A stretch of 64,000 nt of DNA from Plicaturopsis crispa FD-325 SS-3 (taxonomy: Eukaryota > Basidiomycota > Agaricomycetes > Amylocorticiales > Amylocorticiaceae). Position 1 is the stretch's first letter; each line of letters begins with the position of its first letter. The stretch is taken from the NCBI GenBank assembly GCA_000827205.1, contig KN832569.1, positions 198,647-262,646 of the forward strand, written 5' to 3'. Below the pieces are notes generated by a model that was not told the origin of the DNA, did no database searches, and saw only the letters and a program-made list of their open reading frames with translations. Shown in pieces: positions 47,588-60,787 of this stretch. A program made the position numbers and the translations under genes.

Positions 47588-50500
47588 TCAATTTTCGCCG
47601 CTAAAAAGCCGAGTCAGTACGATGAGATTGCAAAGCAGAGCATGCGTACCTTTCAGAACAAAGTGCATGAATGATCGGGCCAACTCTGGGTGGTCTGTTT
47701 CTAATCGGCGCATATTTTCGATGCTGAGCTTCCATAGTACGACCTGTCGCTCGACCACCACAGTAGAGTTACGGGGCAAACCCGACAGAGCAGAGAGTTC
47801 TCCAGCAAGCGTCCCAGGAACCATCGACTCCTCTGTCTGAGGTATGTAGTCCGCAAACTTGTACGATGCACGTAGAACGCCAGACTCGATGATGTATAGC
47901 CCGTCATCGGGGCTGTCGTTCTGTCGCCATAGCACGAGGCCCTCGGGTGCTGACACGCGTTCCAGGTAGGGGACAAGGGGGCGGAAATGGTCCCGGTTCA
48001 CCTCTCCGTACGACGAGAAAGTCTTGAAGATGGTGTTGTATGGCTCTGCTGTATCACCTTCGAGGCTAGAGAATGTAGGATTATCTGGAGAAGATGTTCA
48101 GCCTTGGAAAGATGAACCTTGGAAATCACTCTGACCATGTACGAATGTCCGGGTTCCAGCGTCCGTCATCTGAGCTCGCCGTGGAGAGCTGGCTATAGAC
48201 GGCTGGTAGAGGCCAATGTCGAGGTCTTGCCGGCCAGGTAGAGCTATTGGCGTGTCCTATCAGAGAAAGCAATGTGATGCACAGGCGCAAGCTAACGTAC
48301 CAACAGCAGATGTCTCAGATTTTTGAGATATGAACCAAGCGCGCAGATATGCATTTTCGGTCCCTGGCAGGAAATCAGAGTCACGACGGGACAAAGACGC
48401 TGGTAAAACTTTTACTCACATTCCATAGCGTCGTTAAATGTCGAGAAGAGCTCCACGCCTTCCTCGTCAAGAACCCCCACGCTTTGTAGCGCCTTTCCGA
48501 CAGGACTATCCACGGAAAAGCCACAAAACACTAGAATGACTCTCTTTGCGGACAACAACCTTTGCACACGGACGAGTGCCTCCGCTGCGGACATGTCGAC
48601 TCCGGCAACGAGGGAGAAGTCGAGTACAAGGAAGCGCACGGGGTTCTTCTGCCACAATGCGCCTTCTACAATGTTGCGGATCGTCTCCTCAACATAAGTA
48701 ATAGTGCCGAAGAATAGGAAGCCTTTCGTGGCGCTATTAGCATTGGGCTAACTGTATTGGCTAGGCGACCTACCTTGCAACCGAAGAATAGTAGTCTGCC
48801 TGGACACCTCCCTGATGTATGCACGATGGGCACCTGGCCGCCGTACGGTCGACATAGACGTCTCGCCCGTGTGCAAGGCACGTATGCTGCGCCGTTGAGA
48901 GTTTTGAACCACGAAAAAGAAGCAACTAACAACGATGCCGAAGAGGACACCGATCACAAAGTCCCATACGGTCATGCAAACGATGATCGCGACGATGGTG
49001 ATGTACTCCGACCTTGTGCAACGAGACAACGTTAGTAAAGGTAATCGAATTATAACGATGGGCATACCTGCTGACGCGATGCCTAGTGTCCCAAAGGGCC
49101 TCCTTCACAAGGTCGATTCCAAGAACAAAGATGAGGGCTCCCACCACCATGACGGCTGCGTTCCTGAGCTTAGCTTCTGCACCATCGCAATTGTACATGG
49201 ACTCTTACGGATATATGCAATGGGTCCAGTTCCGATTAACAGTAACACAGCTGTTGCTACAGCAAGCAAAAAGCCTGCAATTCGAGTAGTCCCGCCGACT
49301 CGGTAAAATCTAGCCCACGTAAATCAGATGTTGTGTTGTCGGAGCGCTGAACTGTACTCACAGTAAAGTATTGACATACACCAGATAATTTGGAACAACC
49401 CCAAAGAAGCCCGCGAGCAAATTGGAGTAACCGTGCGCGACAAGTTCCTTGTTCGTGTCCACATCTTCATTGAGAGATACAGCTGTGTAAGGGTCAGATA
49501 GCTGTCATAGCTGGATGTAGTAAACCATACATAGTGCGGGAACATTCAAAGGTGGATGCAGGATGTTGAAGAACAGGCTGCAAGGCGCGTAAGTGTACGC
49601 TGAACTGGGTTGACCGAGAGAAGAAACTCACAGAGCGAATTGTGTTGGCAATGTAGACCAGATAGATGCCCATCCGACAATGCTCAGGTCTACAAAGACG
49701 ATAAATGAGATACAGTCAAGCAGCACGAAGAAAATTCGTACCGAAATAAGTGTAGAAAGTATACCACTTCTCGTCTTCACTGGAATCGCCCATATCGAAG
49801 AGCCATCCAGCTGTACGCAAGTGTGCAAGGTCTAACCCTGCAGCAGCTACAACAATGTAGAATACGACAGGAATCACCAAGAAATCTAGGATAAACGGCC
49901 AAACCCTTCTCAGCATTCAGTTTACCACGTCGATAATAAGGTGAAAACGCACAGATGGGGAATACAAGTTGGTGGTGGACTTTGTGGGTGATCAGTCGCA
50001 AAAGCACCGCGAGAGCCATAGCTGGAAGCCACATAATCAAGCTGGATGGAGAGAAAATTGACCAGCCGAGCTCGTCGTCGTCAATACGCGTGCTGACGGT
50101 CAATCTGTGGAACAGTTAGGGGAATATTGCATCAACTTAGATTATTGAGGTCGAATGTACCCAGTCTCTATCAAGAATGCCCCAACACCGCCTATGCAAC
50201 TAAAAAACAAGGTGTGTCAGTTTGGTCCCATGGAAATTAAGAATTAGTACCCATACCCGACTAGGATGTGCCGCGGGAAAAAGCCGATGATCACACCGAG
50301 GCGTAATGCGCCCAAGAGGAAGAAGGTGAGCCCTGGAAGAGTGTCAGAGGTCAGTATTCGGACATAATACATTGGGACCGGCGTGCGATGAGCCAAAGAC
50401 ACGCAGGTAATGCGTAGGGAGGGAATAGTACTTGCCAGTCAGTATGCTCGATAGTGCATACGCCACCAGGACGGTAGCAATCACTTCCTTGGGCTTGTCC

Positions 50501-51849
50501 TCGCCTATTTCCCTGGCAATGCTCGTAGCGAGAATATGGAAGAAGGGCTGCGCCATTTTATCAGCGACGCTGTCCTAAAGCGTTTGGCTCTGCAAGTGAA
50601 CAAGTGACTTACCACGACCTCGATCATCATACTCCCGTTCGCCCCCGCAAACCCGCTTCCTCCAAAGGTATACACTAGCTGAGCTATAATTGCACTGTAT
50701 GTCGTTTATTAGCCCATTGTCCTTTGCCATTAGGATGCACAGGGATAGAAAACGGATGCTTACGATACAAAAAACATGCTGACACCCATACCGCCCAGAC
50801 CGACGAATATCCCAGTCGCGGGAAACAGAATCATGCCATCTGGTAGACAAATAATGGGATGTGTCAGTGTGTTGCTTGTGCGGACGTACCTGCTCCGCAC
50901 GACCGTGATCACACGGAAGGTAGTTTGCACGAAATCACAAAAAGGTAGGCTGGCTCAAACGTGCTAGTGCGAACGTGCCAAACTAAACAGCACCAACGCA
51001 GAGTGCATCGATGTCATGCAAAGCTTATGATACTGGTCGCCCCAAGCAAGATGAAGGGACACAATAGTGGGCAGCGACGGATGCCCAGTGTTCGGAAAGG
51101 ACAAGAACGTTGGACTCACAGCTTACACCATCAAGGATATTCAGGAGACTCCCTAGTAGCACCGCGGGCAGACTAGTGACGCCAGTTTTCAGCGTACCTG
51201 CGGCGATGGACTTCAAGCTACGAGGTCCAATCCGCGCCCTGGTCGCCTTCCAGCTCCATGTTGGCCGTGGCAAGCGCCAACGATTCCGACGCTGTACCGC
51301 CTGCCCATTGCCATTCGGAAGGACAGGCCCATCGCCGTTCGCGAGAAGCGGTGTGCGTTCACTCGGCGCAAGCATAACGGTGTTCAGGTGGTGCGACGTA
51401 AGGGTAGGTACAGAGAGCGAGCTCTTGGACGCCTGCCTCATGAGTTGTGGCGCGCTTTCTTGGGTGGGGGTATTGGGAGCGGAGGTGCCTTGACGCGAGA
51501 GAAGAATCGTGAGACCTGAGGGCGCTTGCGATGGCGATCGCGAACGGTCATCGCGGGGTCGGGGTCGAGGCGTGGCGGCTCCAGACGCATATCTCTCCGT
51601 GTCCGCGGTTAAGTCGGCGGCGGCGGCAGTGGAACCAGTGGCATCGGTCTCAATCGAGGCTGTGGACATTGACAGGCCAGCGTCATCGAACCCGGAGGTC
51701 ACCGATATCGAGACGGGTGGGGGCAGAAGAATATTGTCCTCCTCAAGATCCCGCACGCTTGTGCTTCCAGGGAAAATGAAGGAATTTGCATGTGGCGATG
51801 GCGAAGAGGGATCGAGTGGCGGAGACAGGAGCATATTCGATAGTTGCAT
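47588..51849 (-). CDS. SulP-family transporter with STAS and cyclic-nucleotide-binding domains
   Basis: About 15 exons run from ATG 51849 to 47588. Exon 51849-51120 encodes a disordered Ser/Pro-rich N-tail of about 200 residues and the first membrane segment. Exon 50839-50764 continues it (YGMILFPATGIFVGLG). Many hydrophobic exons follow (IIAQLVYTFGGSGFAGANGS, GLTFFLLGALRLGVIIGFFP-like, FVIGVLFGIVVSCFFFVV). A STAS domain lies at about 48650-48420 (RFLVLDFSLVAGVDMSAAEAL). The last exon has a cNMP-binding fold (LYIIESGVLRASYKF, GELSALSGLPRNSTV). This order matches the fungal YGR125W/VSB1 group at the vacuolar membrane, which affects vacuolar basic amino acid storage in yeast (family knowledge). 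The exact ion is unknown. It converges on the RhoGEF gene with 150 bp between them. Confidence 0.85.
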
Positions 51850-52150
51850 AGTACTAGCGCGTATGTCCGTTTGAGAATGGGGGTGCGCGGTGTGACTAGG
51901 GATGGGGGCATTCGAGGAGGCATAGCTTCTTGGTTGCAGGAGGCTTTTGAAAAAGAGAGAAAAAGTAAGTTCGATGCCGACTTCCGGAAGCCAGGGTAAA
52001 GACAAGGTATGTAAAGCCTATGGGAATACGTGTAGCAGTTATATGTCACTCGCCGAAGGCGCGAAACAGGCGGAAAGGTAGACTCGAGGCAGTCCGGTGT
52101 CATTTTTCGCAAAGATGGCGAGCATGAGAAGTCACAAGAGCAATAGAGAC

Positions 52151-52402
52151 TCACCCTGCTCGGCGTAATGGCGACTCGTTCTGGACTATCGACGTATTGG
52201 AGACCCCGTGCGCCATTTCGTGTGGTCGCACGACATCTACCGCGTCATTCTCGCGTCGTCGCTCGCGACTGCTGCTGCTGTGGCTGCTGCCTGAGGATAT
52301 CGAGTAGTGCGACATGCGCCCGTTTACGGGGGGCTGAAAGCGCGTACGCTTGACCGAATGCTGGGAGCTGGGGCTTTGCGGGTGGTGGTTCGGGTCTGAC
52401 AT
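52151..52402 (-). CDS. Possible first exon of a small Ser/Arg-rich protein
   Basis: An 80-codon frame starts MSDPNHHPQSPSSQHS and contains a Ser run and RERRREN. It ends at a good GTGAGT donor (about 52154), after which no clear next exon was found. It could be a separate small gene or an upstream exon of the SulP gene 300 bp away. No family is recognised. Confidence 0.35.
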   Translation of the reverse strand: MSDPNHHPQSPSSQHSVKRTRFQPPVNGRMSHYSISSGSSHSSSSRERRRENDAVDVVRPHEMAHGVSNTSIVQNESPLRRAG

Positions 52403-52825
52403 CGTTTGTGACGCCGCGCAACGGTCTTGGGCTTCGCGGCTGGCCCCCGGTAAAGACTGGAAGAACTTTGAGAGAGATAACGTCCGATCAAGAGACAACT
52501 GCCGAGATTATCATGGAGGCCAAGCTTCTTATCTGCGATTTCGACAAATGAAAGGTACTGAGGGTAGCGTTCGTCGGAGCGGTCGTTGGAAACAGAACAC
52601 AAGCAGAATAAGGGATATTTGCGGTGTCTGCGAGCAGATATTTCGCCGAGTGTTTTCTTGATGTTTCCTCGAAAGACACTTAAAACGAGTCCAACTGTCC
52701 AAGAGATGAGCGTAAGAAATGTTCAGGGGCTCGTACTAGCTCGTACTATATTCTTACGTAAGCAGGCACCGGTGTTTGCTCTCGGGCAGCAGCGAGGCAG
52801 CAGCTCAACTTCGAGGTCTACAACG
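52403..52825. other. Divergent intergenic region
   Basis: This is the upstream region of the CFIm25 gene (+) and of the Ser/Arg-rich frame (-). No clear motif. Confidence 0.45.
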
Positions 52826-53788
<963 letters not shown>

Positions 53789-54249
53789 AACCGTGCATCC
53801 TCGCCTCGTCACAAGGGCAAAACCTCCAGCGTGGCACTTGTGCGGTACCCCGTACTTAATTCTCTCGCCATGTACTCTGGCGCCTGACCGTTCTTGTGAC
53901 CACTCTCGCTGTGTAGGGAGTATAATTTTGTAATAGACATGCATTGCGCCCACGAGGGCCGGAGGCGTGATCTTCAATTTCGCTTGTGGATGGGAAGTTG
54001 GCAGTCGGCTGAAGGCGGTGGATGCTGTTCCGTTACCCCATGATGATACTTACAATGGGATAGGTATTTTCCACTGATGTCTTTGCGAGCGCCTTACGCC
54101 GCGATGGCTGTTTACTTCAACTTCTTGGTTGTCCCGTGCTCATTCGGGCTCTCGAAGTTCCCAAGCTCCCGCTGCCCACGCTGCAGCAGTGGGGCTTGCG
54201 ATTCGTGTGCATGTCACAGCGGCATACATGCTACAACCGTGAAGTTATA
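53789..54249. other. Intergenic region before the inverted repeat
   Basis: 3' region of the CFIm25 gene. Frames here have no motif. Confidence 0.45.
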
Positions 54250-55645
54250 GCCGTTTGCAGAAGAGTTGGCGCCGCGTCGATTTCGACGCGAAAAAGGCGT
54301 TTCCGCGACCAATTTTTGGAATGCGATTTTCTCAACAACCAGCGGTCGGATGACCATGAATGTAGGGTGTTTTCAGCTCGTTTTATAGTGCTCTAGACGG
54401 CCCCGGGGTTTTTGAAGCAAAAGGATGAGTTTTGTACAAGTCAGGTACCACCTACCTCAAAATGGCTCTATCCACCTCGGGGGCTCGTTTGCACGAGTAC
54501 GGAGGCTCATATAAAATATTAGAATACACAGAAATAATCATATATACCTATATAAGAGGGCCCCAGCAGAAAAAACTGCATGCGAGAGTGTGTCCGTACA
54601 CGAAATGACATCGCGCGGCGCCGCAAAATGCACCACATTCCGAGCGCCGTTCCTCAACAACTAATAGACGAAATATTATACATGGATCGGGTAACTTTCT
54701 CTATTTCATGTGCTCTTGACGGCCCCATGGTTATTTTGAGCAAATTCATAGAATTGAGCAAACGCAGGCATGTGCTCCTGCTCAGTCATTGCAAGATTGC
54801 GCACGCGTTTGTGACACAACCACTGCACGGATCAGCTCAATTATGCGGAGCAAAATTATCAGTTTTATTGGGAGAAAACGGCCCCGCAGTTCATGATATC
54901 CAGAATTTCTTTTTGTACACTAGACAGACAGTTTTGTGATGCCACTACCCAGGCTTATATGATCCCTTGGTGTGCTATACGGCGGGCTCAAATCACTAAG
55001 TAAACTATGGGGCCGTTCTCCCCCAATGCAACTGATAATTTTTCTCCGCAAAATTGAGCTTATCCGTGCAGTGGTTGTGTCACAAACACGTGCGCAATCT
55101 TGCAATGACTGAGCAGGAGCACATGCCTGCGTTTGCTCAGTCTCGTAGATGTGCTCAAAATAACGCTGGGGCCGTCAAGAGCACAGAAAAATGAGTAAGT
55201 TATCTCATACATGCATAATATTTTGCTCAGTAGTCGTCGAGGAACGGCGCTCGGAATGCGGTGCATTTTGCGGCGCCGCGCGATGTCATTTCGTGTACGG
55301 ACACACTCTCGCATGCAGTTTTTTCTGCTGGGGCCCTCTTATATAGGTATATATGATTATTTCTGTGTATTCTAATATTTTATATGAGCCTCCGTACTCG
55401 TGCAAACGAGCCCCCGAGGTGGATAGAGCCATTTTGAGGTAGGTGGTACCTGACTTGTACAAAACTCATCCTTTTGCTTCAAAAACCCCGGGGCCGTCTA
55501 GAGCACTATAAAACGAGCTGAAAACACCCTACATTCATGGTCATCCGACCGCTGGTTGTTGAGAAAATCGCATTCCAAAAATTGGTCGCGGAAACGCCTT
55601 TTTTCGCGTCGAAATCGACGCGGCGCCAACTCTTCTGCAAACGGC
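54250..55645. repeat. Giant inverted repeat (fold-back element), arms about 650 bp
   Basis: The sequence from GCCGTTTGCAGAAGAG at 54250 returns as its complement ending at 55645. The outer part of each arm, about 395 bp, differs by only two changes (one A in a run, one A/G). The inner part, about 250 bp, is clearly diverged but alignable. The central loop is about 85-100 bp (roughly 54905-54995). No target duplication is obvious; TTAT-like bases flank both ends. Each arm holds an open frame pointing to the centre (54580 and 55314) and a TATA-rich block. There is no transposase. It may be a fold-back or MITE-like element. Confidence 0.9.
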
Positions 55646-56397
55646 AATAAGGTGAGTCGCCCAATGTAAAGTTCAAACTCGCCCGCGGTGACTTATTTCG
55701 ATCTCGTCGCCCAGCACCCCGCCACTCAAACCAAATTGAAATATGCACCGACGACATCGTTCGAGTCCTGTATATAAGTATAGCAAGGTGCCCTGCGGTG
55801 GCGAAAGAAGGTTGACAGTGGTACATCGTTCGTAAGGACGGTCTACTATGTCAACTGGACAACACGTATGGACAGAACTACGCACCCTGATGGGCCCCGT
55901 GTCTTAGGACTCGAGCTTGTCATGGCCGTTGGAATCCACTTACTAGTAAGTGGGCCTTGTTTTTTTTTGCCTACAGTTGCTGCTGACTGCAAGCGTCCTT
56001 TAAATTCCTCATGTGCGTTGTCCTTGGAGGGACCGCGGAGAGCGACAAGCGGCCGGCGGCCGAGGAATGGCTCCGTTGTTTAGCTGAGCTCCTGCGTGCC
56101 AAACAACGCCTACAAAACTCCGTGCGCCTAATCATTGTATTGCCCTTTTGCGGCGCCCGGACGTCAGGGCTGGACGCCACAGCTCCTTCAGATCTACCTG
56201 CCTGACTGAGCTTGAGCTGCATACAACGGTACGCAGATCTTAGGCTGAGCGGCATCAAGTGCACTACTAATGCTTATCTATCAGAATTTGCGTATGGGGT
56301 TGAGAAGGGCTTCACGTTGTTCACGATACGGGAGGGAGAGTACAAACATCTAAAGTACAAGGTCCAATTTTCAGACGACTTATACGACGCCTAGTCC
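55646..56397. other. Intergenic region with an orphan core-promoter-like block
   Basis: TGTATATAAGTATAG near 55770 looks like a TATA box, followed 70 bp later by ATG 55848 and a 19-codon frame that ends at once. Nothing downstream continues it. It may be the promoter of a lost gene, or simply chance. Confidence 0.4.
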
Positions 56398-57425
56398 TTA
56401 TTCTGGTCGTGCTTTCATCCACGCAACGGCCTCCTCAGCCCACTCCTCACCCTCACCGCTGCCTAAGGCGGCGTTGATGCTGATGTGGTTATGGCCCTCG
56501 CCAATAATTCGTGGCACTTCCTTGCCCAGACGCGCACCAAGAGCGGCCTTGAAGATATCGCCTGATGACTTGGCCCAGCCTGCATCGCGCTCCGACTGCA
56601 CTAGCAGTACCTCTGGTAGTGCCTTCACGTACTCGTCTGGGGCATCCTTCAAGAGCGCCAGTGCCTCGTTTTTCGCCGTGGCCTCCGCCGTTCCGTAGTA
56701 CTTGACGAGAAATTCGGCGCCTTGCCCGGGCTCGTAGGTGTACGGGCCGCCAGAAAGCACCAGCCCCTTAATCCTCGGCAAAAGCGACTTTGCGATCGAC
56801 TCGCGTAGCTGCGCCTCTAGCAAGAGGGTTACGAGGTGCACGGTGCCCGCCGAATGGCTAGTCAAAAACAGCGCGTCGACATCGGGTTGGACTCCTGCAG
56901 CTGCGACGGTCTGTGCGTTCTGCACGATCCATAACGCCGCATCGCGGACGTCTTCGGATGGTGTGGGGTAGCCGACGTTGGGAACGAGACGGTAATCGGC
57001 AATGACGGTGAGGAATCCACGTTTGGCGTAGAATGAGCCGAGGTTGGCGTAGATGAGCGAAAAGGGACCAGGAAATGCACGTTCGCCCGACACGAATCCC
57101 CCTCCGTAGACGAAAAACAACACTGGGACTTTCCCAGAAGACGACGGCGGGTAGTAAACATCCAGCTAGAGGCTTGAATGAGAGGGGGTGCGAAATTAAT
57201 TGAGATATGACCGCACCTGCTGCCTAGCAAGATCGCCGTACTGGAACGTCTTCTTCTCGACGGCCTCTATCTCTGTTCGTTTCGTCTCCAAGACGGCGGC
57301 GAATGCTTTTAGTGCTATGGAGAACTTGTCAAATATTGCAAGAAATAATTGAAGCAAACGCACTCACTAGGGACCACAAGCTCTGGGGTGACATCCGTGG
57401 TTGGGATATTGGCAATCGCGTCCAT
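56398..57425 (-). CDS. Alpha/beta hydrolase (HSL-like), paralogue 2
   Basis: Exons 57425-57368, 57314-57217 and 57165-56398 give 307 residues, the same structure as the other three paralogues. Motifs: LFFVYGGGFVSGER, ADYRLVPNVGYPTPSEDVRDA and GHNHISIN. The nucleophile elbow reads SHSAG instead of GHSAG, so the first Gly of GxSxG is Ser here; the Ser nucleophile itself is kept. This may change the turn or the activity. The substrate is unknown. It is the most upstream-lying (left) of three tandem copies. Confidence 0.88.
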
Positions 57426-57902
57426 TTCGAGCTTGATTTATTCTTGATAATTGCACTGAAGTGGGTTATGTTTGTGAGAGATGTGCGATATATGCTGCCC
57501 CGCATATCCAGATACTTATAGCAGGGGCGACCTAGGGGCCACGACCTACGACAATGACCCCTGTCCGACGAGATCAACATGTCCTGCCAAGCCTGCCGGC
57601 GGACTAATCAAGAGTTATTAATACCCGCGCCTGTACAGCACTTCATTCAAGCCGGAAGGCCACGCTGAGTCGGCGGAGGCTACCCGCAAGCTACCCGCAT
57701 GGTCGCGTTCCCAATGCGCAATGTCCAACGTTTTGTAGATGTCAGCCCAATGCCCATCCATGGATTGCAAAGATGATGATACATGCCAAGAGATCTGCGA
57801 TTGAAAGGGATAGAAAGTTTTTAAGTAGGGCGAAGACTCTGGAAGAGAAACGGAAGAGAGCACACACGCGTCTATGGCTCGTACAAGTCCGACATGGCCG
57901 CG
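57426..57902. other. Intergenic region between hydrolase copies
   Basis: It holds the promoter of paralogue 2 and the 3' region of paralogue 3. Nothing else is recognised. Confidence 0.5.
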
Positions 57903-58930
57903 TTATAGTCGCTCCTTCATCCACAGAACTACATCCTCAGCCCACTCCTCGCCCTCGCCGCTACCCAAGGCCGGGTTGACACTGACATGATTGTGGCCTT
58001 TGCAAATGAGTCGTGGCACCTCCTCGCCTAGACGAGCGCTGAGGGCGTCCTTGAAGATGTCGCCGGAAGAGTTCGCCCAAACAGTGTCGCGTTCTGCCTG
58101 CACCAGCAGTATATCTGGCAGCGATCTCACATACTCAGCTGGGGCGGCCTTCAGCAGCGCTAGCGGCTCGTTCTTGGACGCAGCCTGCACCGTTCCGTAG
58201 TAATGTATGAAGAATTCGTAGCCTTTCCCTGGCTCGTACGCGTACGCGCCACCAGAAAGCACTAGCCCCCGTATTCGTGGCAAAAGCGGCTTTGCGATCG
58301 ACGCGCGTAGCCACGGCTCGAGCAGAAGAGTCGCGAGGTGCACTGCGCCTGCCGAGTGGCCCAACAGGAAAAGCGCGCTGACGTCGGGCTCGACACTGCC
58401 TGCGGCTGCGACGATGCCTGAGTTCCGCACGACCCACAACACTGCATCGCCCACGTCTTCGGCGGGTTCGGGATAGCTTACTTCTGGGACGAGGCGGTAA
58501 TCGGGGATGACGGTGAGGAATCCACGTTTGGCGTAGAATGATCCGAGGCCGGCGTAGATGAGCGACCAGGGCGCAGGAAATATACGTTCGCCCGACACGA
58601 AGCCACCCCCGTAGAAGAAAAATAGCACAGGGGCTTTTCCAGAAGACGATGGTGGGTAGTAAACATCCAGCTAGCACCTTTGAATGAGACGAGATTGCGA
58701 CTGATTTAGATGTGACCGCACCTGCTGCCTAGGAAGATAGCCGTACTTGAACGTTTTCCTCTCGACGGCCTCTATCTCTGCTCGCTTCGTCTCTAAGACG
58801 GCGGCAATGGCGTTGAGTGCTATTAATGTCCTGTCAGCTCCTGTGGAAGATATCCGAGGCACATGCACTCACTAGGGACGACAAGCTCTGGGGAGACTTC
58901 TGTATGCGGATTGTCCGCAACCGCGTCCAT
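57903..58930 (-). CDS. Alpha/beta hydrolase (HSL-like), paralogue 3
   Basis: Exons 58930-58873, 58819-58722 and 58670-57903 give 307 residues. Motifs: LFFFYGGGFVSGER, PDYRLVPEVSYPEPAEDVGDA, GHSAGAVH around the nucleophile Ser, and GHNHVSVN near the His. All expected catalytic positions are present. Exon lengths 58, 98 and 768 bp are identical to those of paralogue 2, showing recent tandem duplication. Start MDAVADNPHTEVSPELVVP is shared in pattern by all four. Confidence 0.9.
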
Positions 58931-59761
58931 TTAGGCCTGCTCTGTTCTTGATAAATACACTGTTGGGTAGAGGGAGTGCAGTGGGATATGTTGGTGAGAG
59001 ATGCGCGATGTTGGTTGACCCCTAGATGATCGTTGAGTGTACCTCCAATTGCTCTGATGAGACGAGGTTGTGTCATTGTGTTATAGGGCCACGCGTGTTG
59101 ACCCAAAGGACTTATAACCGGCAACCCATAGAGCCGCGGACCAAAACACGGAATCATTTTTGGCACCGAGGCTCACAGTCTCCCGCTTATGGCCAGGTCG
59201 TCCCGTATATAGTAAACCTAACCTCGGTTTATGGCCACGGATAAGTAGCACAGCTATACACCCGTTCTACCGAGTGCCTTAGCTGTGTACCCAGCATCCA
59301 GACGACGATTGGGTTTGCTCACTGTGATACTGCACACCTACACCCATCATGTTGCTACCCTAGTGAAGCGGTGTAAGTCCTTCACTCATTGGTGTGGTGG
59401 AGTAGTGACCCCATACGAGGAGTGCGAGGAGGCGCATAGATGCGCACGGTGACAGAGGGTTTAGATGGGTTCGTTGATCCTGGGTTCTTCTCATCAGCGT
59501 TTGGGACAGATTTTGATGTAGCGTGCGAGCATCCCACCTTATTATTCCTTTCTGAGTCTTTCGTTCCGGCGCATGATCCAACTCAAACGGCCACGATGAA
59601 GCCCGTGCACCAAATCGCACAAAGATCATAATATAAGTATTCGAATTTCTGCGAATAAAAGCGACAGTTACAAGTCGGGCGAAAGGAAATGGAGGAGGAC
59701 ACATACGCAACTATCGCTCATACAAGTCCACTGACTGATCTCGGTTCTCGACAGAAAACTC
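58931..59761. other. Intergenic region between hydrolase copies
   Basis: About 830 bp without a gene. Short frames are not supported by motifs. It holds the promoter of paralogue 3 and 3' region of paralogue 4. Confidence 0.45.
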
Positions 59762-60787
59762 TCATTCCAGCCGCTCCTTCATCCACTTTATTACATCCTC
59801 AGCCCACTCCTCTCCCTCGCCACTGCCCAAGGCCGTGTTGACGCTGATGTGATTATGGCCTTTGCCGATAATTCGTGGCACTTCCTTGCCCAAACGCGTG
59901 TCTAGGGCGCCCTTGAAGATATCGCCAGAGGCCTTGACCCAGGCGGCATCGCGTTCCGCCTGCACCAACAGTATCTCTGGCAGCAACTTCAAATACTCAT
60001 CCGGGGCGGCTTTCAACAGCGCCAGCGGAACGCTCTGAGCCGTGGCCTCCACCGATCCGTAGTAATTGACGAGGAATTCAGCGCCTTGGCTGGGTGCATA
60101 TGTATACGCGCCAGCCGAAAACACCAGCCCCCGAATCCTCGGCAGAAGCGACGTGGCGATCGACTCGCGTAGCTGCGATTGCAGTAAGACGGTTGCGAGG
60201 TGCACCGCGCCCGCCGAATGCCCCATCAGAAATAACGCATCGGTATCGGGCTGGATTCTGCCTGCGGCTGCGACAGTGTCCGCGTTCTGCACGACCCACA
60301 GCGCCGCATCGCGGACGTCTTCGGCTGGTGTGGGGTAGCCGACTTCGGGAACGAGGCGGTAGTCGGCGATGACGGTGAGGAACCCGCGTTTGGCGAAGAA
60401 TGAGCCGAGGTTGGCGTAAATAAGCGACCATGGAGCGGGGAGGATGCGCTCGCCCGACACGAAGCCGCCCCCATAAACAAAAAACAGCACTGGTGCCTTG
60501 CCAGGAAACGACGGTGGGTAATAAATATCCAGCTGGAAGCATGGTGAGGATGACTTGGCAGTTTCCTAAATTATGACCGCACCTGTTGCCTAGCGAGGTC
60601 TCCGTACTGGAACGTTTTCCGCTCGACAGCCTCCATCTCTGCTCTCTTTGTCTCTAAGATCGTCGCGAATGTATCATGTGCTATTCTCTGTGAGATTCTG
60701 CGGGAAAGAAGTAGGGCGACTGCACTCACTAGAGACGACGAGCTCTGTTGTGACGTCCGTCTCTGGGTTGTTAGCAACCGCGTCCAT
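59762..60787 (-). CDS. Alpha/beta hydrolase (HSL-like), paralogue 4
   Basis: Exons 60787-60730, 60680-60583 and 60532-59762 give 308 residues. Motifs: LFFVYGGGFVSGERIL, ADYRLVPEVGYPTPAEDVRDA, GHSAGAVH (nucleophile) and GHNHISVN (His). It is closest in sequence to paralogue 2 by eye but keeps the canonical GHSAG. It has one extra codon in the last exon. Function as an esterase is inferred from the family; the substrate is unknown. Confidence 0.9.

Noticed and set aside
54580-54939. ORF in the left arm of the giant inverted repeat as a real gene
   Set aside because: No domain, no promoter evidence, inner arms diverged without clear coding pattern; reported only as an observation.
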